From Streptococcus oralis (lineage in GTDB: Bacteria; Bacillota; Bacilli; Lactobacillales; Streptococcaceae): a DNA stretch of 64,000 nt. The notes under the pieces are model-generated. The model was not told the origin of the DNA, made no database searches, and was given only the letters and a program-made list of their open reading frames with translations. Location of the stretch: positions 26,439 to 90,438 of the forward strand of contig NZ_RJPK01000007.1 in the NCBI RefSeq assembly GCF_003943415.1, written 5' to 3'. The position numbers and the translations under genes are program-made. Of the stretch, positions 35,964 through 49,451 are shown piece after piece; position 1 is the first letter of the stretch, and each line of letters starts with the position of its first letter.

Positions 35964-37082
35964 TTATTCTTGTTTCTTTTCTTCAGCTTTTTTTTCTTCC
36001 TGTTTTTTCTTCTCTGCTTCTTTAGCTTCTTGTTTAGCCTTTTCCTCAGCTTCTTCTAAACGTTTATCAGCCAGGCTAGTGCTATAGATTCCTGCCTCCA
36101 TATCGATGAAGCTCGGTTCTGACAATTGTGGCTTAATTTTGCTGTAATAAGGCAATTTCTTACTCAATTCTGACAAGGGAACCAAGATTTCATCTGTATC
36201 CTGCATAGTAATTTTTAAAAGATCAGCAGTTGCCTTACTTGGCGCTAATTCGATTTTCTGGATTTGACTCTTGATATCCTCACTGATGGTAGACAATCCT
36301 GTTATCAGCTCTTTCACCTGCTGCTCATCGTTAAAGGTGACTGTTAGGTAGGTCTCAGGCAGATTCAAAAGGTTGACAGGGCTTGAGTCAATTGTTCCAC
36401 TAGATAGGATTGGATAGTGGTCTTCACCTGTCACATAGTAGCCAACAATCTCAAATTCTTTGACTTCAATCGTAAAGTTTGTCGGAAATTTGTAGTCAAT
36501 CTTTGCTGACTCTATCCAGTGATTAGACTTGATCTGCTCAGCGTATGTTTCCTTATCCAACAATAGGGCTAAGGTATAGTCGCTGTCCTGAATCCCAGAA
36601 ACTTGTTTAATGTCATCCGCTTGGGTCTGGACATTTCCCTTAACCTCGATATGCTTGATAGTCGAAAGAGGGGTCAAGAGATAGATAGAAAGGAGGAGAA
36701 CCAGAACACTCGGTACCAAGATACTCACAGCTCGCCAAATATGAATAGGAGCAATTTTAGGCTTGGCAGGTTTTTCTGATTTTTCTTTTTTCTTCTTTTC
36801 TTTTTCTTCTTTGACTTTAGGATCATCCTTTTGAGTTTTCTCAGCTTTCTCGGAGGGTTCCTCGCTTGTACTTGAGGCTTCCTCATCTGACTCACTCGAG
36901 GATTTCTTGGCCTCCTCTAACATCTTAGAGTTTTCCTCCATTCGAGCTTGTTTTTCCTTTTCTTTCTCCTCAGCTAGGGCAGCTTCTTCCTCAGCCTTCT
37001 TTTTCAAGTATTCCTGGTTTCGTTTCTGCCATTCAGACAATTCTTGCTTCTGGTTTGATTCTTTTTTCTTATCCTTTGACAT
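35964..37082 (-). CDS. divIB: Cell division protein DivIB/FtsQ
   Basis: A 372-aa single-pass membrane protein of the divisome. A long Lys/Glu-rich cytoplasmic head (1-113) precedes a helix at about 114-136 (VSILVPSVLVLLLSIYLL). The POTRA domain follows (IKHIEVKGNVQTQADDI). The beta domain runs to about 340, and the C-terminal tail is AEEKAKQEAKEAEKKKQE. Last gene of murD-murG-divIB; starts 9 nt after murG. Confidence 0.95.
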   Translation of the reverse strand: MSKDKKKESNQKQELSEWQKRNQEYLKKKAEEEAALAEEKEKEKQARMEENSKMLEEAKKSSSESDEEASSTSEEPSEKAEKTQKDDPKVKEEKEKKKKEKSEKPAKPKIAPIHIWRAVSILVPSVLVLLLSIYLLTPLSTIKHIEVKGNVQTQADDIKQVSGIQDSDYTLALLLDKETYAEQIKSNHWIESAKIDYKFPTNFTIEVKEFEIVGYYVTGEDHYPILSSGTIDSSPVNLLNLPETYLTVTFNDEQQVKELITGLSTISEDIKSQIQKIELAPSKATADLLKITMQDTDEILVPLSELSKKLPYYSKIKPQLSEPSFIDMEAGIYSTSLADKRLEEAEEKAKQEAKEAEKKKQEEKKAEEKKQE

Positions 37083-37091
37083 TGATATTCC

Positions 37092-38150
37092 TTATGCTAG
37101 GTCTTTTCTTAATAGATCGTAAAAATCTGCAAGAGATTTCAATTCAGTCGAAGCTTTCATGCTAGCTTGGTATTGGTCCTTGTGACTAAGCAGGTGGCTG
37201 AGTTTCTCCTCCAAGCTTTCCAAGGTCAAGTCACTTTCTTGAAGTTCTTCTGCATAGCCTTTCTTAACAAAGTAGGCAGCATTTTCAATCTGGTCTCCTC
37301 GACTTGCTTCACGACCCAATGGTACGATGAGATGGAGTTTCGCCATAGCCAAGAGCTCGAAAATCGTATTGGCACCGCCACGGGTCACCACCACATCTGC
37401 CATCTCCATCAAAGGTTGATAGAGATCCGTCACATAATCAACACGAAAGAGATTTTGACTCAACTCGTTCAGGCTTGAATCTCCAGTGAGATTGATAATA
37501 TTGTAGCGTTCGGTCAGTTCTTGCTTATGATCTGTCACCAATTGGTTAAAGACACGAGCTCCTGCAGAACCTCCGACAAATAATACGGTTGGCAATTTAG
37601 GATCAAAGTGGGTTTGGATATCCACCAATTCATCTGGTTCAGGAATTTTTTGGTCTGAGACCTTGGTCACAGCCCCCACATGCTCGACCTTTACGAGACC
37701 AGCAGCCTGCTCAAAGGTTGAATACATCTTAGTCGCAAATTTATAGGCAATTTTATTGGCCAAGCCCATAGACAGGTCCGATTCGTGAATAAAGACAGGC
37801 ACTCCTGACACTCGCGCTGCTATAACCGGCGGTACAGAGACAAATCCTCCCTTAGAAAAAAGAGCCTGTGGACGCAGTCGTAACATGATAAAGAGCGATT
37901 GAACAATTCCCCAACCAACTTTAAAGACGTCCAGCATATTTTGCCAAGAGAAATAGCGACGCAACTTCCCAGTCGCAATGGAGTGGAAGGTCACATTCAA
38001 GCCTGACTTGAGGATTTCTTGGTGTTCGATTCCGTGTTTATCACCAATATAGTGAACTTCCCAGCCGTCTTCGATGAACTTAGGCATTAACAAAAGGTTG
38101 AGGGTGACATGTCCAACCGTCCCCCCACCTGTAAAGACAATTTTTTTCAT
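37092..38150 (-). CDS. murG: UDP-GlcNAc transferase MurG
   Basis: A 352-aa GT28 enzyme forming lipid II from lipid I on the inner face of the membrane. The N-terminal loop is [15 protein letters not shown], with [15 protein letters not shown]. The donor-binding motif is [14 protein letters not shown]. Between murD (1 nt gap) and divIB. Confidence 0.97.
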   Translation of the reverse strand: MKKIVFTGGGTVGHVTLNLLLMPKFIEDGWEVHYIGDKHGIEHQEILKSGLNVTFHSIATGKLRRYFSWQNMLDVFKVGWGIVQSLFIMLRLRPQALFSKGGFVSVPPVIAARVSGVPVFIHESDLSMGLANKIAYKFATKMYSTFEQAAGLVKVEHVGAVTKVSDQKIPEPDELVDIQTHFDPKLPTVLFVGGSAGARVFNQLVTDHKQELTERYNIINLTGDSSLNELSQNLFRVDYVTDLYQPLMEMADVVVTRGGANTIFELLAMAKLHLIVPLGREASRGDQIENAAYFVKKGYAEELQESDLTLESLEEKLSHLLSHKDQYQASMKASTELKSLADFYDLLRKDLA

Positions 38151-38151
38151 A

Positions 38152-39504
38152 TTATTCCTTTAACTCCGCTACTGTGTCGATGAAAAGATCTCCACGTACT
38201 TCAAAGTTAGCATACATATCCCAGCTAGCATTGGCAGGACTGAGGAGAACCACATCTCCTTGAGTCGCGAGCTCATAAGCCTTGCGGGTCGCATCAGCAA
38301 TATCTGTCGCATCTACATAAGCCACACCAGCCTTCTCTGCTGCCCGTTTGACACGTTCTGCAGATTGACCGAGGATAACCATCTTCTTGAGCCCTGTAAT
38401 ATCTGGCACCAATTCGTCAAACTCATTGCCACGGTCCAAACCACCTGCAATTAAGATAACCTTACTGTTGTCAAATCCTGACAAGGCTTTTTGAGTAGCC
38501 AAGATATTGGTTGACTTGCTATCGTTATAGAATTTGACCCCCTTGATTTCATCCACAAATTGGAGACGGTGTTTGACACCTCCAAAGGCTGAAAGAGTTT
38601 CCCTGATGGTTTGGTTGTCTACACCACGAAGCTTGGCAACAGCAATGGTCGCAAGGGCATTTTCTACATTGTGGCTACCTGGAACACCGATTTCATTAGC
38701 TGCCATGACCACTTCCCCACGAAAGTAGAGTTGACCATCTTCCAGATAAGCTCCATCAACCTTTTTAAGTGTTGAAAATGGTACAACGGTAGCTTGTGTT
38801 TTGCTAGCCAATTCTTTTGCCAAGTCTTGGTTAAAGTTCAAGACAAGGAAATCAGCTGCTGTCATATTATTTTGGATATTCCACTTAGCTGCCACATAGG
38901 CCTCAAAAGAACCATGGTAGTCGATATGAGTGGGCATGAGGTTGGTAATAACCGCAATCTCAGGATGGAATTCTTGAACACCCATCAGTTGGAAAGAAGA
39001 AAGTTCCATGACAAGCGTGTCCTTAGCCGTTGCAGTTTGAGCCACTTGACTGGCAGGATAGCCGATGTTCCCTGACAAGAGACCATGTTGGCCAGCAGCA
39101 GTTAAAACTTCCCCAATCATCGTCGTTGTGGTTGTTTTCCCATTTGAACCAGTGATACCGATAATCGGCGCTTCTGAGATCAAGTAAGCCAACTCCACCT
39201 CAGTCAAGACTGGAATCCCCTTTGCCAAAGCCTTTTCAATCATGGGATTGCTATAAGGAATCCCTGGATTTTTCACCATCAGAGCAAACTCTTCATCCAA
39301 GAGCTCCAAAGGATGGCCACCAGTGACAACCTTGATCCCTTCTTCCAGCAAACTTTGTGCAGCAGGATTTTCCTCAAAAGGCTTGCCGTCATTTACCGTC
39401 ACAATGGCACCTAGCTTGTCCAACAAACGGGCTGCAGACTCACCAGACTTAGCCAAACCTAAAACAAGGACTTTCTTATTTTTAAATTGATCGATTACTT
39501 TCAT
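38152..39504 (-). CDS. murD: UDP-MurNAc-L-Ala:D-Glu ligase MurD
   Basis: A 450-aa cytoplasmic Mur ligase adding D-glutamate. The P-loop is [34 protein letters not shown] is the C-terminal substrate region. First gene of murD-murG-divIB. The start follows GGAGTTTGAGAC and an extended -10 that abuts an upstream terminator. Confidence 0.97.
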   Translation of the reverse strand: MKVIDQFKNKKVLVLGLAKSGESAARLLDKLGAIVTVNDGKPFEENPAAQSLLEEGIKVVTGGHPLELLDEEFALMVKNPGIPYSNPMIEKALAKGIPVLTEVELAYLISEAPIIGITGSNGKTTTTTMIGEVLTAAGQHGLLSGNIGYPASQVAQTATAKDTLVMELSSFQLMGVQEFHPEIAVITNLMPTHIDYHGSFEAYVAAKWNIQNNMTAADFLVLNFNQDLAKELASKTQATVVPFSTLKKVDGAYLEDGQLYFRGEVVMAANEIGVPGSHNVENALATIAVAKLRGVDNQTIRETLSAFGGVKHRLQFVDEIKGVKFYNDSKSTNILATQKALSGFDNSKVILIAGGLDRGNEFDELVPDITGLKKMVILGQSAERVKRAAEKAGVAYVDATDIADATRKAYELATQGDVVLLSPANASWDMYANFEVRGDLFIDTVAELKE

Positions 39505-39531
39505 GTCTCAAACTCCATTTCTACTCCTACT

Positions 39532-39539
39532 ATTTTACC
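39532..39539 (-). promoter_or_regulatory. murD extended -10 promoter
   Basis: Minus strand TGGTAAAAT; TAAAAT at 39532-39537. No clear -35; the T-rich tail of the upstream terminator occupies that place. Confidence 0.45.
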
Positions 39540-39559
39540 ATTTTTACGGAAATAAAAAA

Positions 39560-39580
39560 GCCACAAAGTGTATTTGTGAC
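39560..39580 (-). terminator. Terminator after the ABC remnant
   Basis: Stem GCCACAAA/TTTGTGAC with a 5-nt loop (outer base pair mismatched), followed by six T on the minus strand. Confidence 0.8.
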
Positions 39581-39607
39581 TCTTTCTTCTAACTTAATGT
39601 TCTCTTA

Positions 39608-39790
39608 TCATCGATGAGATAAATCGGTAACTCGAGTTACTTGGTCCACTTGCTCCCAGATAAGAGGATTGTGGGTCGCAATAATAATCGTTCGATTCGG
39701 ATTTTTTAATGATTCTAGGATAGAAAGTAATTCCTCAGAGTTTTTGGGGTCTAGTGAAGCGGTTGGTTCATCTGCGAGAATCAAAACTAA
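39608..39790 (-). pseudogene. ABC transporter ATPase, C-terminal remnant
   Basis: Minus-strand reading gives LVLILADEPTASLDPKNSEE (Walker B and D-loop) and IIIATHNPLIWEQVDQV (H-loop), then a stop at 39608-39610. This is the last third of a LolD/MacB-like ATPase. Walker A and the signature motif are missing. Homology stops at about 39790, exactly at one arm of an inverted repeat. Its native terminator is retained. Confidence 0.8.
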
Positions 39791-39840
39791 CCTGCACTCC
39801 AAAAGTTCGACAAAAAATATCTAACCCTTAGAGTGCAGGT
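39790..39840. repeat. Inverted repeat at the ABC remnant junction
   Basis: Perfect 10-bp arms ACCTGCACTC (39790-39799) and GAGTGCAGGT (39831-39840) around 31 nt. It replaces the missing part of the ABC gene, so it may be a footprint of a mobile or recombination event. Confidence 0.6.
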
Positions 39841-39854
39841 CAACTCTCAGTACT

Positions 39855-40259
39855 TTATATCCTTACCTGTCTTTCTGCTGACCGCTGGCCTGTGACAAAC
39901 ATGGTAAAGGTGGCTTTGCAGACATTTCTGCCTTCTTGATTGGTGATATCGACATCTACTACACAAGTGGTACGTCCTTGGTGGACGCATTCTCCTTTAA
40001 TGGTCAGTACATCGTCGAGTTTTCCTGCCTTGAGGTAGTTGATAGAGGACTGGAGCGTCACTCCATCAAGCCCCAGCGAGATGACCACTAGACCACTAAT
40101 TTGATCACAAAGAGTAAAGAGATAGCCTCCATGGGCATTGCCATAGTAGTTGAGCGACGAGTCCACTACTTTCGTCGTCACCACAACATGACCGTCTCTC
40201 ATTTTTTCTATTTCGTAATTTTCAAAGGCAGATATAGCGTCAAAATGAAAATCTTTCAT
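39855..40259 (-). CDS. PaaI-type thioesterase (hotdog fold)
   Basis: A 134-aa hotdog-fold thioesterase, with the active-site helix NYYGNAHGGYLFTLCDQISG and GKLDDVLTIKGECVHQGRTT. It hydrolyses acyl-CoA thioesters in relatives; the physiological substrate is unknown. ATG 40259 follows AGGAGG; an upstream start is not needed. Monocistronic, at a synteny break between murD and galT. Confidence 0.85.
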   Translation of the reverse strand: MKDFHFDAISAFENYEIEKMRDGHVVVTTKVVDSSLNYYGNAHGGYLFTLCDQISGLVVISLGLDGVTLQSSINYLKAGKLDDVLTIKGECVHQGRTTCVVDVDITNQEGRNVCKATFTMFVTGQRSAERQVRI

Positions 40260-40288
40260 TGTTTCCTCCTGATATTTCAAACGACACT

Positions 40289-40317
40289 ATGATACTACTT
40301 TTTATAGGACTGTGCAA
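40289..40317 (-). promoter_or_regulatory. Promoter of the thioesterase gene
   Basis: Minus strand TTGCAC (40312-40317), 17 nt, TATCAT (40289-40294). It lies just after the galT stop codon; no strong terminator separates them. Confidence 0.6.
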
Positions 40318-40328
40318 GGAGAAAGCTC

Positions 40329-41810
40329 CTAGTCTGGCAAAATTCCTACCTGTTCTACAAAGCGCATAAAGGCTACCTGTCCTTGTTCCGTTTGCTTATA
40401 CACCCCTGCATCCTCCAAAACACGTGCAAAGGTAGCACCCACAGAGTCCTTGACGATTTCAAGGGCTTTTTCTTTATCCGCTAGGTCTGGATGTTGAGCT
40501 TTGAGTTGGTCTGCCCATTCCTGATGATAAGAGGCAACTGTATCCCCCTCTCCCACGAGATAGCTAGCGACTTGTTCCACTTCTGCTTTCAGACGTGGTG
40601 GCAAAATAGCCAGCCCCATGACCTCAATCAAGCCGATATTTTCCTTCTTGATATGTTGGACATCCTTGTGGGGATGATAAATTCCATCAGGATGTTCTGG
40701 TGATGTCTGGTTGTCTCGCAAGACCAAGTCCAACTCAAACTGACCATCGCGTTTACGGGCAATCGGTGTAATGGTATGGTGTGGTGTTCCATTACTTTCT
40801 GCCAAGACTTGCACACTTGGATCTGAATACTGGCGCCATTCCTGCAAAATCTTATCAGCCAAGTTGATCAAATCTTCTTTGAAATCCGAAGTCAAACGTA
40901 GCACTGACATAGGCCACTTGAGAATCCCAGCCTTGACCTGCTCAAAACCAGCAAATCGGAAGGCCTTTTGCAGAGGAGCCAATTCCATAGGAAAAACATG
41001 TCGCCCTCCCTGATAGTGATCATGAGTCAAGATAGAGCCCCCCACGATCGGAAGGTCGGCATTTGAGCCCGCAAAATAGTCTGGAAACTGCTCTACAATC
41101 GCCAGCAGACGCTCAAAACTCTGACGACTAATGGCCATGGGACGATGCTGACCGTCTAAGAAGATACAGTGCTCATTAAAATAAGCATAGGGCGAATACT
41201 GGAAGCCCCACTCCTGACCAGCCATTTCAAAACGGATAATTCGGTGATTGCTACGAGCTGGATGGTTAACTCGACCATGGTAGCCTTCATTCTCTAGACA
41301 AAGCTGACACTGGGGATAATTGCTAGCTTGCACCAACTTGGCTGCCGCAATCTCCTTTGGATCCTTTTCAGGCTTAGAGAGGTTGATGGTAATCTCAAGT
41401 TCTCCATAGTCAGATGGTACACGATAAGCAATATTTTTAGCAATGGCCTTGAGTTTGATGTAGTCATTTTTCTGGCTAAGTTGATAAAAGTCCGCAATTG
41501 CCTGCTCAGGAGAGTGGGCGTAGGTTCCCCAAAAGTCACGATTGACCTGACTTGGACAAGGGGTTACCAAATTCATTAGTTCAGCACCGAGAATTTCACG
41601 CGCAGTCTGACTGTCCTCAATCATCTCTAATCGAACCGCCTCCTCAACCAACTGGTCCTTGAGGTCAATCAAATCCTCCAGATTCGTCTCAACTTCCAAA
41701 ACACCTTCGCCCACTCGAGCCAAAACACGATTGGTCAGGTAGATTCGATCCATTTCCTCAAATGAACTTTCAGAAATGATATGTGTTACAAATTTATCTA
41801 CTAAGGTCAC
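40329..41810 (-). CDS. galT: Galactose-1-phosphate uridylyltransferase (GalT2 type)
   Basis: A 493-aa firmicute-type GalT of the Leloir pathway, exchanging UMP between UDP-glucose and galactose 1-phosphate. Motifs: [46 protein letters not shown]. Longer than the E. coli-type enzyme, as is usual for this class. Follows galK by 18 nt. Would process galactose freed by BgaA and Aga. Confidence 0.96.
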   Translation of the reverse strand: MTLVDKFVTHIISESSFEEMDRIYLTNRVLARVGEGVLEVETNLEDLIDLKDQLVEEAVRLEMIEDSQTAREILGAELMNLVTPCPSQVNRDFWGTYAHSPEQAIADFYQLSQKNDYIKLKAIAKNIAYRVPSDYGELEITINLSKPEKDPKEIAAAKLVQASNYPQCQLCLENEGYHGRVNHPARSNHRIIRFEMAGQEWGFQYSPYAYFNEHCIFLDGQHRPMAISRQSFERLLAIVEQFPDYFAGSNADLPIVGGSILTHDHYQGGRHVFPMELAPLQKAFRFAGFEQVKAGILKWPMSVLRLTSDFKEDLINLADKILQEWRQYSDPSVQVLAESNGTPHHTITPIARKRDGQFELDLVLRDNQTSPEHPDGIYHPHKDVQHIKKENIGLIEVMGLAILPPRLKAEVEQVASYLVGEGDTVASYHQEWADQLKAQHPDLADKEKALEIVKDSVGATFARVLEDAGVYKQTEQGQVAFMRFVEQVGILPD

Positions 41811-41828
41811 TATAGAGCCTCCTTTTAA

Positions 41829-43007
41829 CTAGTCAAGGACGCGAGTTCCACCTGCAACTTCAGCAATATAGAAGCTTGGAGCATATCCAACTACTTCCTC
41901 GTAGTGTTTACCAACAGCTGCTTTAAAGGCCTCAACAGTATCTTTTTGCACCAAGGCAATGGCACAGCCGCCAAAACCTGCCCCTGTCATACGAGCACCG
42001 AGAACACCTGCTTGTTCCCAAGCTGTGTGAACAAGAGTATCCAATTCCAAACCAGTTACTTCATAGTCATGTTCTAGAGAAACGTGGGACGCATTCATCA
42101 AGCGACCAAATGTTTCCAAATCACCTGCTTGAAGGGCTGCTTGAGCTTTAAGGGTACGTTGGTTTTCAAGCACAGCATGACGAGCACGTTTCAAACGATT
42201 TTCGTCTTTGATTAGGTAGCTGTATTGGTCAAATGCCCATTCATCCAATTCACCCAAGGTCTGAATATCCAAGGCAGCTTGCAATTCTTCCACTGCTTTT
42301 TCACACTCAGCACGGCGCTCATTGTATTTAGAGTCCGCCAATTCACGGCGTTTATTGGTATTCATGATGACAACGACATTGTCCTTCAAATCAAGTGGTA
42401 CCAAGTTGTATTCTAGAGTATTAGTATCTAGGTAAATAGCACGTTGGTCAGCCCCCATACCGATAGCAAACTGGTCCATGATACCAGAGTTGACTCCGAT
42501 AAAGTTGTTTTCTGTTTGTTTTCCGATTTTAACCAAATCCAAACGATCTAGTTTTAAATCAAAGAGATGCTCTGCCACGACCCCTGTCAAGAGTTCCAAG
42601 GATGCTGATGAAGACAAGCCAGCACCATTTGGAATATTCCCAAAGACATAAAAATCAAAACCTTTGTCAATGACATGGCCAGCTTCTTGCAAGAAATGGA
42701 GAACCCCTTTTGGATAGTTGGTCCAGTTGTGCTCTTTTTCAAACTTGAGGTCAGCGAGAGGAACTTCGATGATGCCCTTGTCCTCAAAGTTGGCTGAGTA
42801 GAAACGCAAAACTTGGTCGTCACGCTTGCGAGCCGCCCCATAAGTTCCCAAGGAAATCGCAGCCGGAAAAACGTGACCGCCATTATAGTCCGTGTGTTCA
42901 CCAATCAAATTGATACGGCCTGGTGAAAAGAAAGTTTGGTCTGCTTCTTGACCAAAAACGGCAAGAAAGTCTTTGCGAAGGGCTTCAGCAGTAAGATGTT
43001 GTGTCAT
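41829..43007 (-). CDS. galK: Galactokinase
   Basis: A 392-aa GHMP kinase. Signature [17 protein letters not shown], the ATP motif [13 protein letters not shown] and the late motif [15 protein letters not shown]. First gene of galKT, divergent from galR, under a promoter carrying a cre site and a palindrome likely bound by GalR. Confidence 0.97.
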   Translation of the reverse strand: MTQHLTAEALRKDFLAVFGQEADQTFFSPGRINLIGEHTDYNGGHVFPAAISLGTYGAARKRDDQVLRFYSANFEDKGIIEVPLADLKFEKEHNWTNYPKGVLHFLQEAGHVIDKGFDFYVFGNIPNGAGLSSSASLELLTGVVAEHLFDLKLDRLDLVKIGKQTENNFIGVNSGIMDQFAIGMGADQRAIYLDTNTLEYNLVPLDLKDNVVVIMNTNKRRELADSKYNERRAECEKAVEELQAALDIQTLGELDEWAFDQYSYLIKDENRLKRARHAVLENQRTLKAQAALQAGDLETFGRLMNASHVSLEHDYEVTGLELDTLVHTAWEQAGVLGARMTGAGFGGCAIALVQKDTVEAFKAAVGKHYEEVVGYAPSFYIAEVAGGTRVLD

Positions 43008-43046
43008 ATGAATTCTCCTTTGACTGTCCGTTAAGTCGTCTTAACG

Positions 43047-43060
43047 TGTAATCGTTTTCT
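43047..43060 (-). promoter_or_regulatory. cre site of galKT
   Basis: TGTAATCGTTTTCT (plus-strand reading) matches the CcpA operator consensus in all but one outer position. It lies 3 nt downstream of the galK -10 box. Confidence 0.65.
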
Positions 43061-43063
43061 TCT

Positions 43064-43092
43064 ATTGTATCCAAGGCTTTTGCCAAGGTCAA
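43064..43092 (-). promoter_or_regulatory. galKT promoter
   Basis: Minus strand TTGACC (43087-43092), 17 nt, TACAAT (43064-43069). Confidence 0.75.
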
Positions 43093-43107
43093 TCCTTTTT
43101 ACTAAAA

Positions 43108-43129
43108 TTTTACTAAACAATCAGTAAAA
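43108..43129. promoter_or_regulatory. Candidate GalR operator
   Basis: Palindrome TTTTACT (43108-43114) and AGTAAAA (43123-43129) with an 8-nt centre. Another TTTTTACT half-site lies at 43096-43103. It sits between the galK -35 and the galR -10 (TATACT, 43145-43150, extended by TGA), so one repressor could control both directions. Confidence 0.6.
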
Positions 43130-43144
43130 AGAAGAAAAATATGA

Positions 43145-44176
<1,032 letters not shown>

Positions 44177-44185
44177 GATATCAAA

Positions 44186-44206
44186 ACGACCTCTTATTGA
44201 GGTCGT
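44186..44206. terminator. Bidirectional terminator, galR / czcD
   Basis: Perfect 8-bp stem ACGACCTC/GAGGTCGT, loop TTATT, followed by CTTTTCT on the plus strand and TTTTGA on the minus strand. Confidence 0.8.
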
Positions 44207-44211
44207 CTTTT

Positions 44212-45102
44212 CTAATGATGATGCCCATGGTTCTGCTCTAAGGCTGTTATCCTCCGCTTATGTTGCGCATGATTGCTTTGGCTGGCATCCACTTCGATGG
44301 TGATATTATGTACTCCTCTATCTCGTAGCAAGTGGCGCACAGCATCTTTGGTCTCTACCATTTGAGACCAATCCTCTAAACAGAGATGAACAATGGCGTC
44401 ATTTTCTAGACCATCCATAGACCAAATACTGAGTTGATTAACACTTTTAACATTAGCTAGCGCTGCTAACTCTTTCTCTAGCTCGGCAGTCTCGACCCCT
44501 TCAGGCACAGCATCTAAGAAAATCTTAAGTGTTGACCAAAAGCGAGGAATGGCTTTCCAGAGGATAAAACTAGAAATTAAAAGAGACAAGAGTGGATCAA
44601 GAAAGTACCAATCTGTCACATACAAAACACCAGCAACCAGAATGACCGCTAGCCAACCCAGAATATCTTCTAAAAAATGCAAGGTCAGGATAGCTTCGTT
44701 CTTGGTCCGCCCCTTACGAACAATCAGACTAGCCAAGAGATTGATAAGAATCGCAATAACTCCCAACCACAGCATCCCTTGGTAGTTGACAGGCTGTGGC
44801 GATAGGAGGCGAGGAATATTCTCCAAGAGCATCATGACAGATCCTGTCAAAAGGATCAAGGCAGTCAGCATGGCGCCTAGCAGACTGAAGCGTTTATAAC
44901 CAAGAGTATAACGTTTGTCTTCCTGACGATTGGAAATAGTTTCCAAACAAGCTGATAAACCTATGGCAAGAGCATCGCCCAAATCATGAACCGCATCCGC
45001 TAATACAGCACTTGAATTGAAGATGCCCCCAAAAATAAATTCGACAACAGAAAATGATAGATTCAAGAAAAAGGCTAGCCAGATAGATGTTTTAGAACTC
45101 AT
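44212..45102 (-). CDS. czcD: Zinc efflux protein CzcD (CDF family)
   Basis: A 296-aa cation diffusion facilitator with six helices. Metal-site helices: NLSFSVVEFIFGG, LADAVHDLGDALAIGLS (HxxxD) and LHFLEDILGWLAV. C-terminal cytoplasmic domain ends in a His-rich tail (EQNHGHHH). Start ATG 45102 follows GGAGGGAGAG; the longer upstream frame is rejected. Divergent from sczA, the usual arrangement for zinc-induced czcD. Confidence 0.94.
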   Translation of the reverse strand: MSSKTSIWLAFFLNLSFSVVEFIFGGIFNSSAVLADAVHDLGDALAIGLSACLETISNRQEDKRYTLGYKRFSLLGAMLTALILLTGSVMMLLENIPRLLSPQPVNYQGMLWLGVIAILINLLASLIVRKGRTKNEAILTLHFLEDILGWLAVILVAGVLYVTDWYFLDPLLSLLISSFILWKAIPRFWSTLKIFLDAVPEGVETAELEKELAALANVKSVNQLSIWSMDGLENDAIVHLCLEDWSQMVETKDAVRHLLRDRGVHNITIEVDASQSNHAQHKRRITALEQNHGHHH

Positions 45103-45232
45103 TTCTCTCCCTCCTTTGGTATAATAGGTATATATACTTCTTTCATTTGTATTATCTAATAAAATCCAAAGAAAGGATAGAAGCAAACTGTCAGCCTTGT
45201 TCAGTTCTGAATAGTTTGCCTCAAGTGTCTAT
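45103..45232. promoter_or_regulatory. czcD-sczA divergent control region
   Basis: Holds TATTAT on the minus strand and TATAAT (with TGG) on the plus strand near 45118-45126, a GTATATATAC palindrome (45128-45137), and a 7-bp inverted repeat GCAAACT/AGTTTGC (45183-45189, 45213-45219) in the sczA leader. SczA binding is inferred from the known regulator pair; I cannot name its exact site. Confidence 0.4.
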
Positions 45233-45787
45233 ATGCAAAAAAGAGATCGTCGGGTTAGTAAGACGAAAAAAGCTATTTATCAAGCTTTTTTACAAGTTTT
45301 GAACGACAAGGGCTATGATGCCACTACTGTCCAAGATATCATTGACTTGGCAGATGTTGGGCGCTCGACCTTTTACTGTCACTACGATAGCAAGGAGCTG
45401 CTTTTAGATGAACTCTGTCGCTACCTCTTTCATCATCTCTTTGAAAGGGAAGAACACTTAACTACAGAAGGCTACCTCGCACATATCTTTTTACATTTTC
45501 AAAAAAATCAAGACCATGTCACCAGTCTTCTTTTTTCAAAAAACGACTACTTTCTCCGCCAACTACACAAGGAACTCGAACACCATGTTTACCCCATGGT
45601 AGCGGAGGACTTGCAAGAGGCCTATCCAAACATTCCGGCTTCCTACCTCAAACATTTTGTAGTAACCAATTTTATCGAAACACTAACCTGGTGGCTAAAA
45701 AAAGGAAAATCTTATACAGAAGACCAAGTAGTGAGATTTTACTTAGATGTGATTGAGATGACTTCTACAAAATCACTCGAAATTTAA
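45233..45787 (+). CDS. sczA: TetR-family zinc-responsive activator SczA
   Basis: A 184-aa TetR-type regulator. HTH: ATTVQDIIDLADVGRSTFYCHYDSKELL. Cys and His residues near the N-terminal half (FYCHYD, CRYLFHHLF) could bind zinc. It is annotated SczA because of sequence and position divergent from czcD. The start has no strong Shine-Dalgarno, so translation may be weak. Confidence 0.85.
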   Translation: MQKRDRRVSKTKKAIYQAFLQVLNDKGYDATTVQDIIDLADVGRSTFYCHYDSKELLLDELCRYLFHHLFEREEHLTTEGYLAHIFLHFQKNQDHVTSLLFSKNDYFLRQLHKELEHHVYPMVAEDLQEAYPNIPASYLKHFVVTNFIETLTWWLKKGKSYTEDQVVRFYLDVIEMTSTKSLEI

Positions 45788-45813
45788 TCCTGTCACGAAG
45801 AAAGGAATCAACC

Positions 45814-46146
45814 ATGTTAAATTCTATTATCCTAGGAATACTGACGATTGTATTAGCTCTCGGTTTTTCACTTCTCCATCTCGCAGCTGCTTTCGCAGCC
45901 ATGAAAGAAAAAAATTACTGTCGGGGAAATATGTGTATCTTGGTAGGGAGCTGTCTCACCTCACTAGCTCTTGCTATCTTTTTCTTTATCCCGCTTGCAA
46001 CTGTCGTCTTATGGATAGTGGGCTCTAGCATCATCTGCTACGGTGCTTACTGGAATGGGCAACAGCAAGAAAGTCAACATATATCGCACCACATTATAAG
46101 GGGCACACTAGCGGCTTTGATTGCGCTCTTGTTTATCTTACTCTAA
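45814..46146 (+). CDS. Small four-helix membrane protein
   Basis: A 110-aa protein with about four hydrophobic helices (IILGILTIVLALGFSLLHLA, ILVGSCLTSLALAIFFFIPL, VVLWIVGSSIICYGAYW, GTLAALIALLFILL). No family recognised. It starts 26 nt after sczA behind GAAAGGA and shares its terminator, so it is likely co-transcribed with sczA. A role in metal homeostasis would be inference from position only. Confidence 0.75.
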   Translation: MLNSIILGILTIVLALGFSLLHLAAAFAAMKEKNYCRGNMCILVGSCLTSLALAIFFFIPLATVVLWIVGSSIICYGAYWNGQQQESQHISHHIIRGTLAALIALLFILL

Positions 46147-46151
46147 CATTA

Positions 46152-46188
46152 AAAATCCCATCTCGAATTATAGACGAGATGGGATTTT
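46152..46188 (+). terminator. Terminator of the sczA transcript
   Basis: Perfect 14-bp stem AAAATCCCATCTCG/CGAGATGGGATTTT with a 9-nt loop and T run. Confidence 0.9.
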
Positions 46189-46191
46189 GTC

Positions 46192-48474
<2,283 letters not shown>

Positions 48475-48478
<4 letters not shown>

Positions 48479-49437
48479 AGATTTCCCTCGTTTTTTATAA
48501 TAACTTTACCAAAAGACTGACTACTTTCCAGATAAGCATGGGCTTCTTGAATTTGGTCAATGGCAAAGATTTTCTCCGGTTGGACATCAATCTGATACTT
48601 TTCAACGAAATCTATCAGCTCCTGCAATTTTTCGTTGGAAACATTAGCGGATGCAAAGGTTGTTAGGTAGACATTTCGACATAAGGCTTCAATCGGGTCA
48701 AAGTCTGATAAGGTCCACTGACCACCCAGCTGACCACACGAACAAATAATGCCCCCTTCCAGCAAGTGCTTGAGACTATCTTTAATATCGCGTGGACCAA
48801 CCAAGTCTAAGATTTTGGTAAATTCTTCATCCGTCTGCAAGACACCTCCCTGATCCAAAATCACTTGGTCAAATCCTGCTTTCTTGAGCTGTTCTTCCTT
48901 TGCTAGACTTCGGCTACTACCTGCCAAATATACTTTTGGAAATTGACCTTTGAGGAGTTTTGCAAAAGCAAGCCCAACACCACTAGTCGCCGCTCGAACC
49001 AGAACTCGGTCTCCCTCCTCAATCTTAAGATTGATATAAGAGCCAAATGCTGTGTAGTAGGTTTCAGGAAGTGCAATCAAACTCTCCAATTCAAGCTTAG
49101 TCTTTACAGGGTAAACCTGTCTATCTGGAAGTAGAACATACTCCGCATAGCCACCGTCAAAAGCACGCCCCATTTCTCCCATGATGGAGATGACTTGCTG
49201 TCCGACCTGCAAATCGGGACGATTGGTCTCCTCTACAAGTCCCACACATTCAATGCCTAAAATCCGTGGAAATTGAACGGAGGGCGATAGTCCTTGACGA
49301 GTGAAAATCTCGCTATGGTTGATTCCAAATCCTTGCACCTTGACCAAGGTCCAACCTTCTTTAACAGTCGGTTTTGGAACTTCCACAACCTGCAGAACTT
49401 CTGGTCCTCCAGCTTCCTTGACAAGCACAGCTTTCAT
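48475..49437 (-). CDS. Zinc-independent MDR-type NAD(P)H oxidoreductase (quinone-reductase-like)
   Basis: A 320-aa medium-chain reductase. GroES-like N-terminus (MKAVLVKEAGGPEVLQVVEV, GFGINHSEIF, GIECVGLVEE), Rossmann fold with GDRVLVRAATSGVGLAFAKLL and QVILDQGG, C-term EAHAYLESSQSFGKVIIKNE. The structural and catalytic zinc cysteines are absent, which suits quinone or enal reductases. In the marR-led operon, translationally coupled to egtV. Confidence 0.88.
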
Positions 49438-49451
49438 CTTAGTATCTCCTT

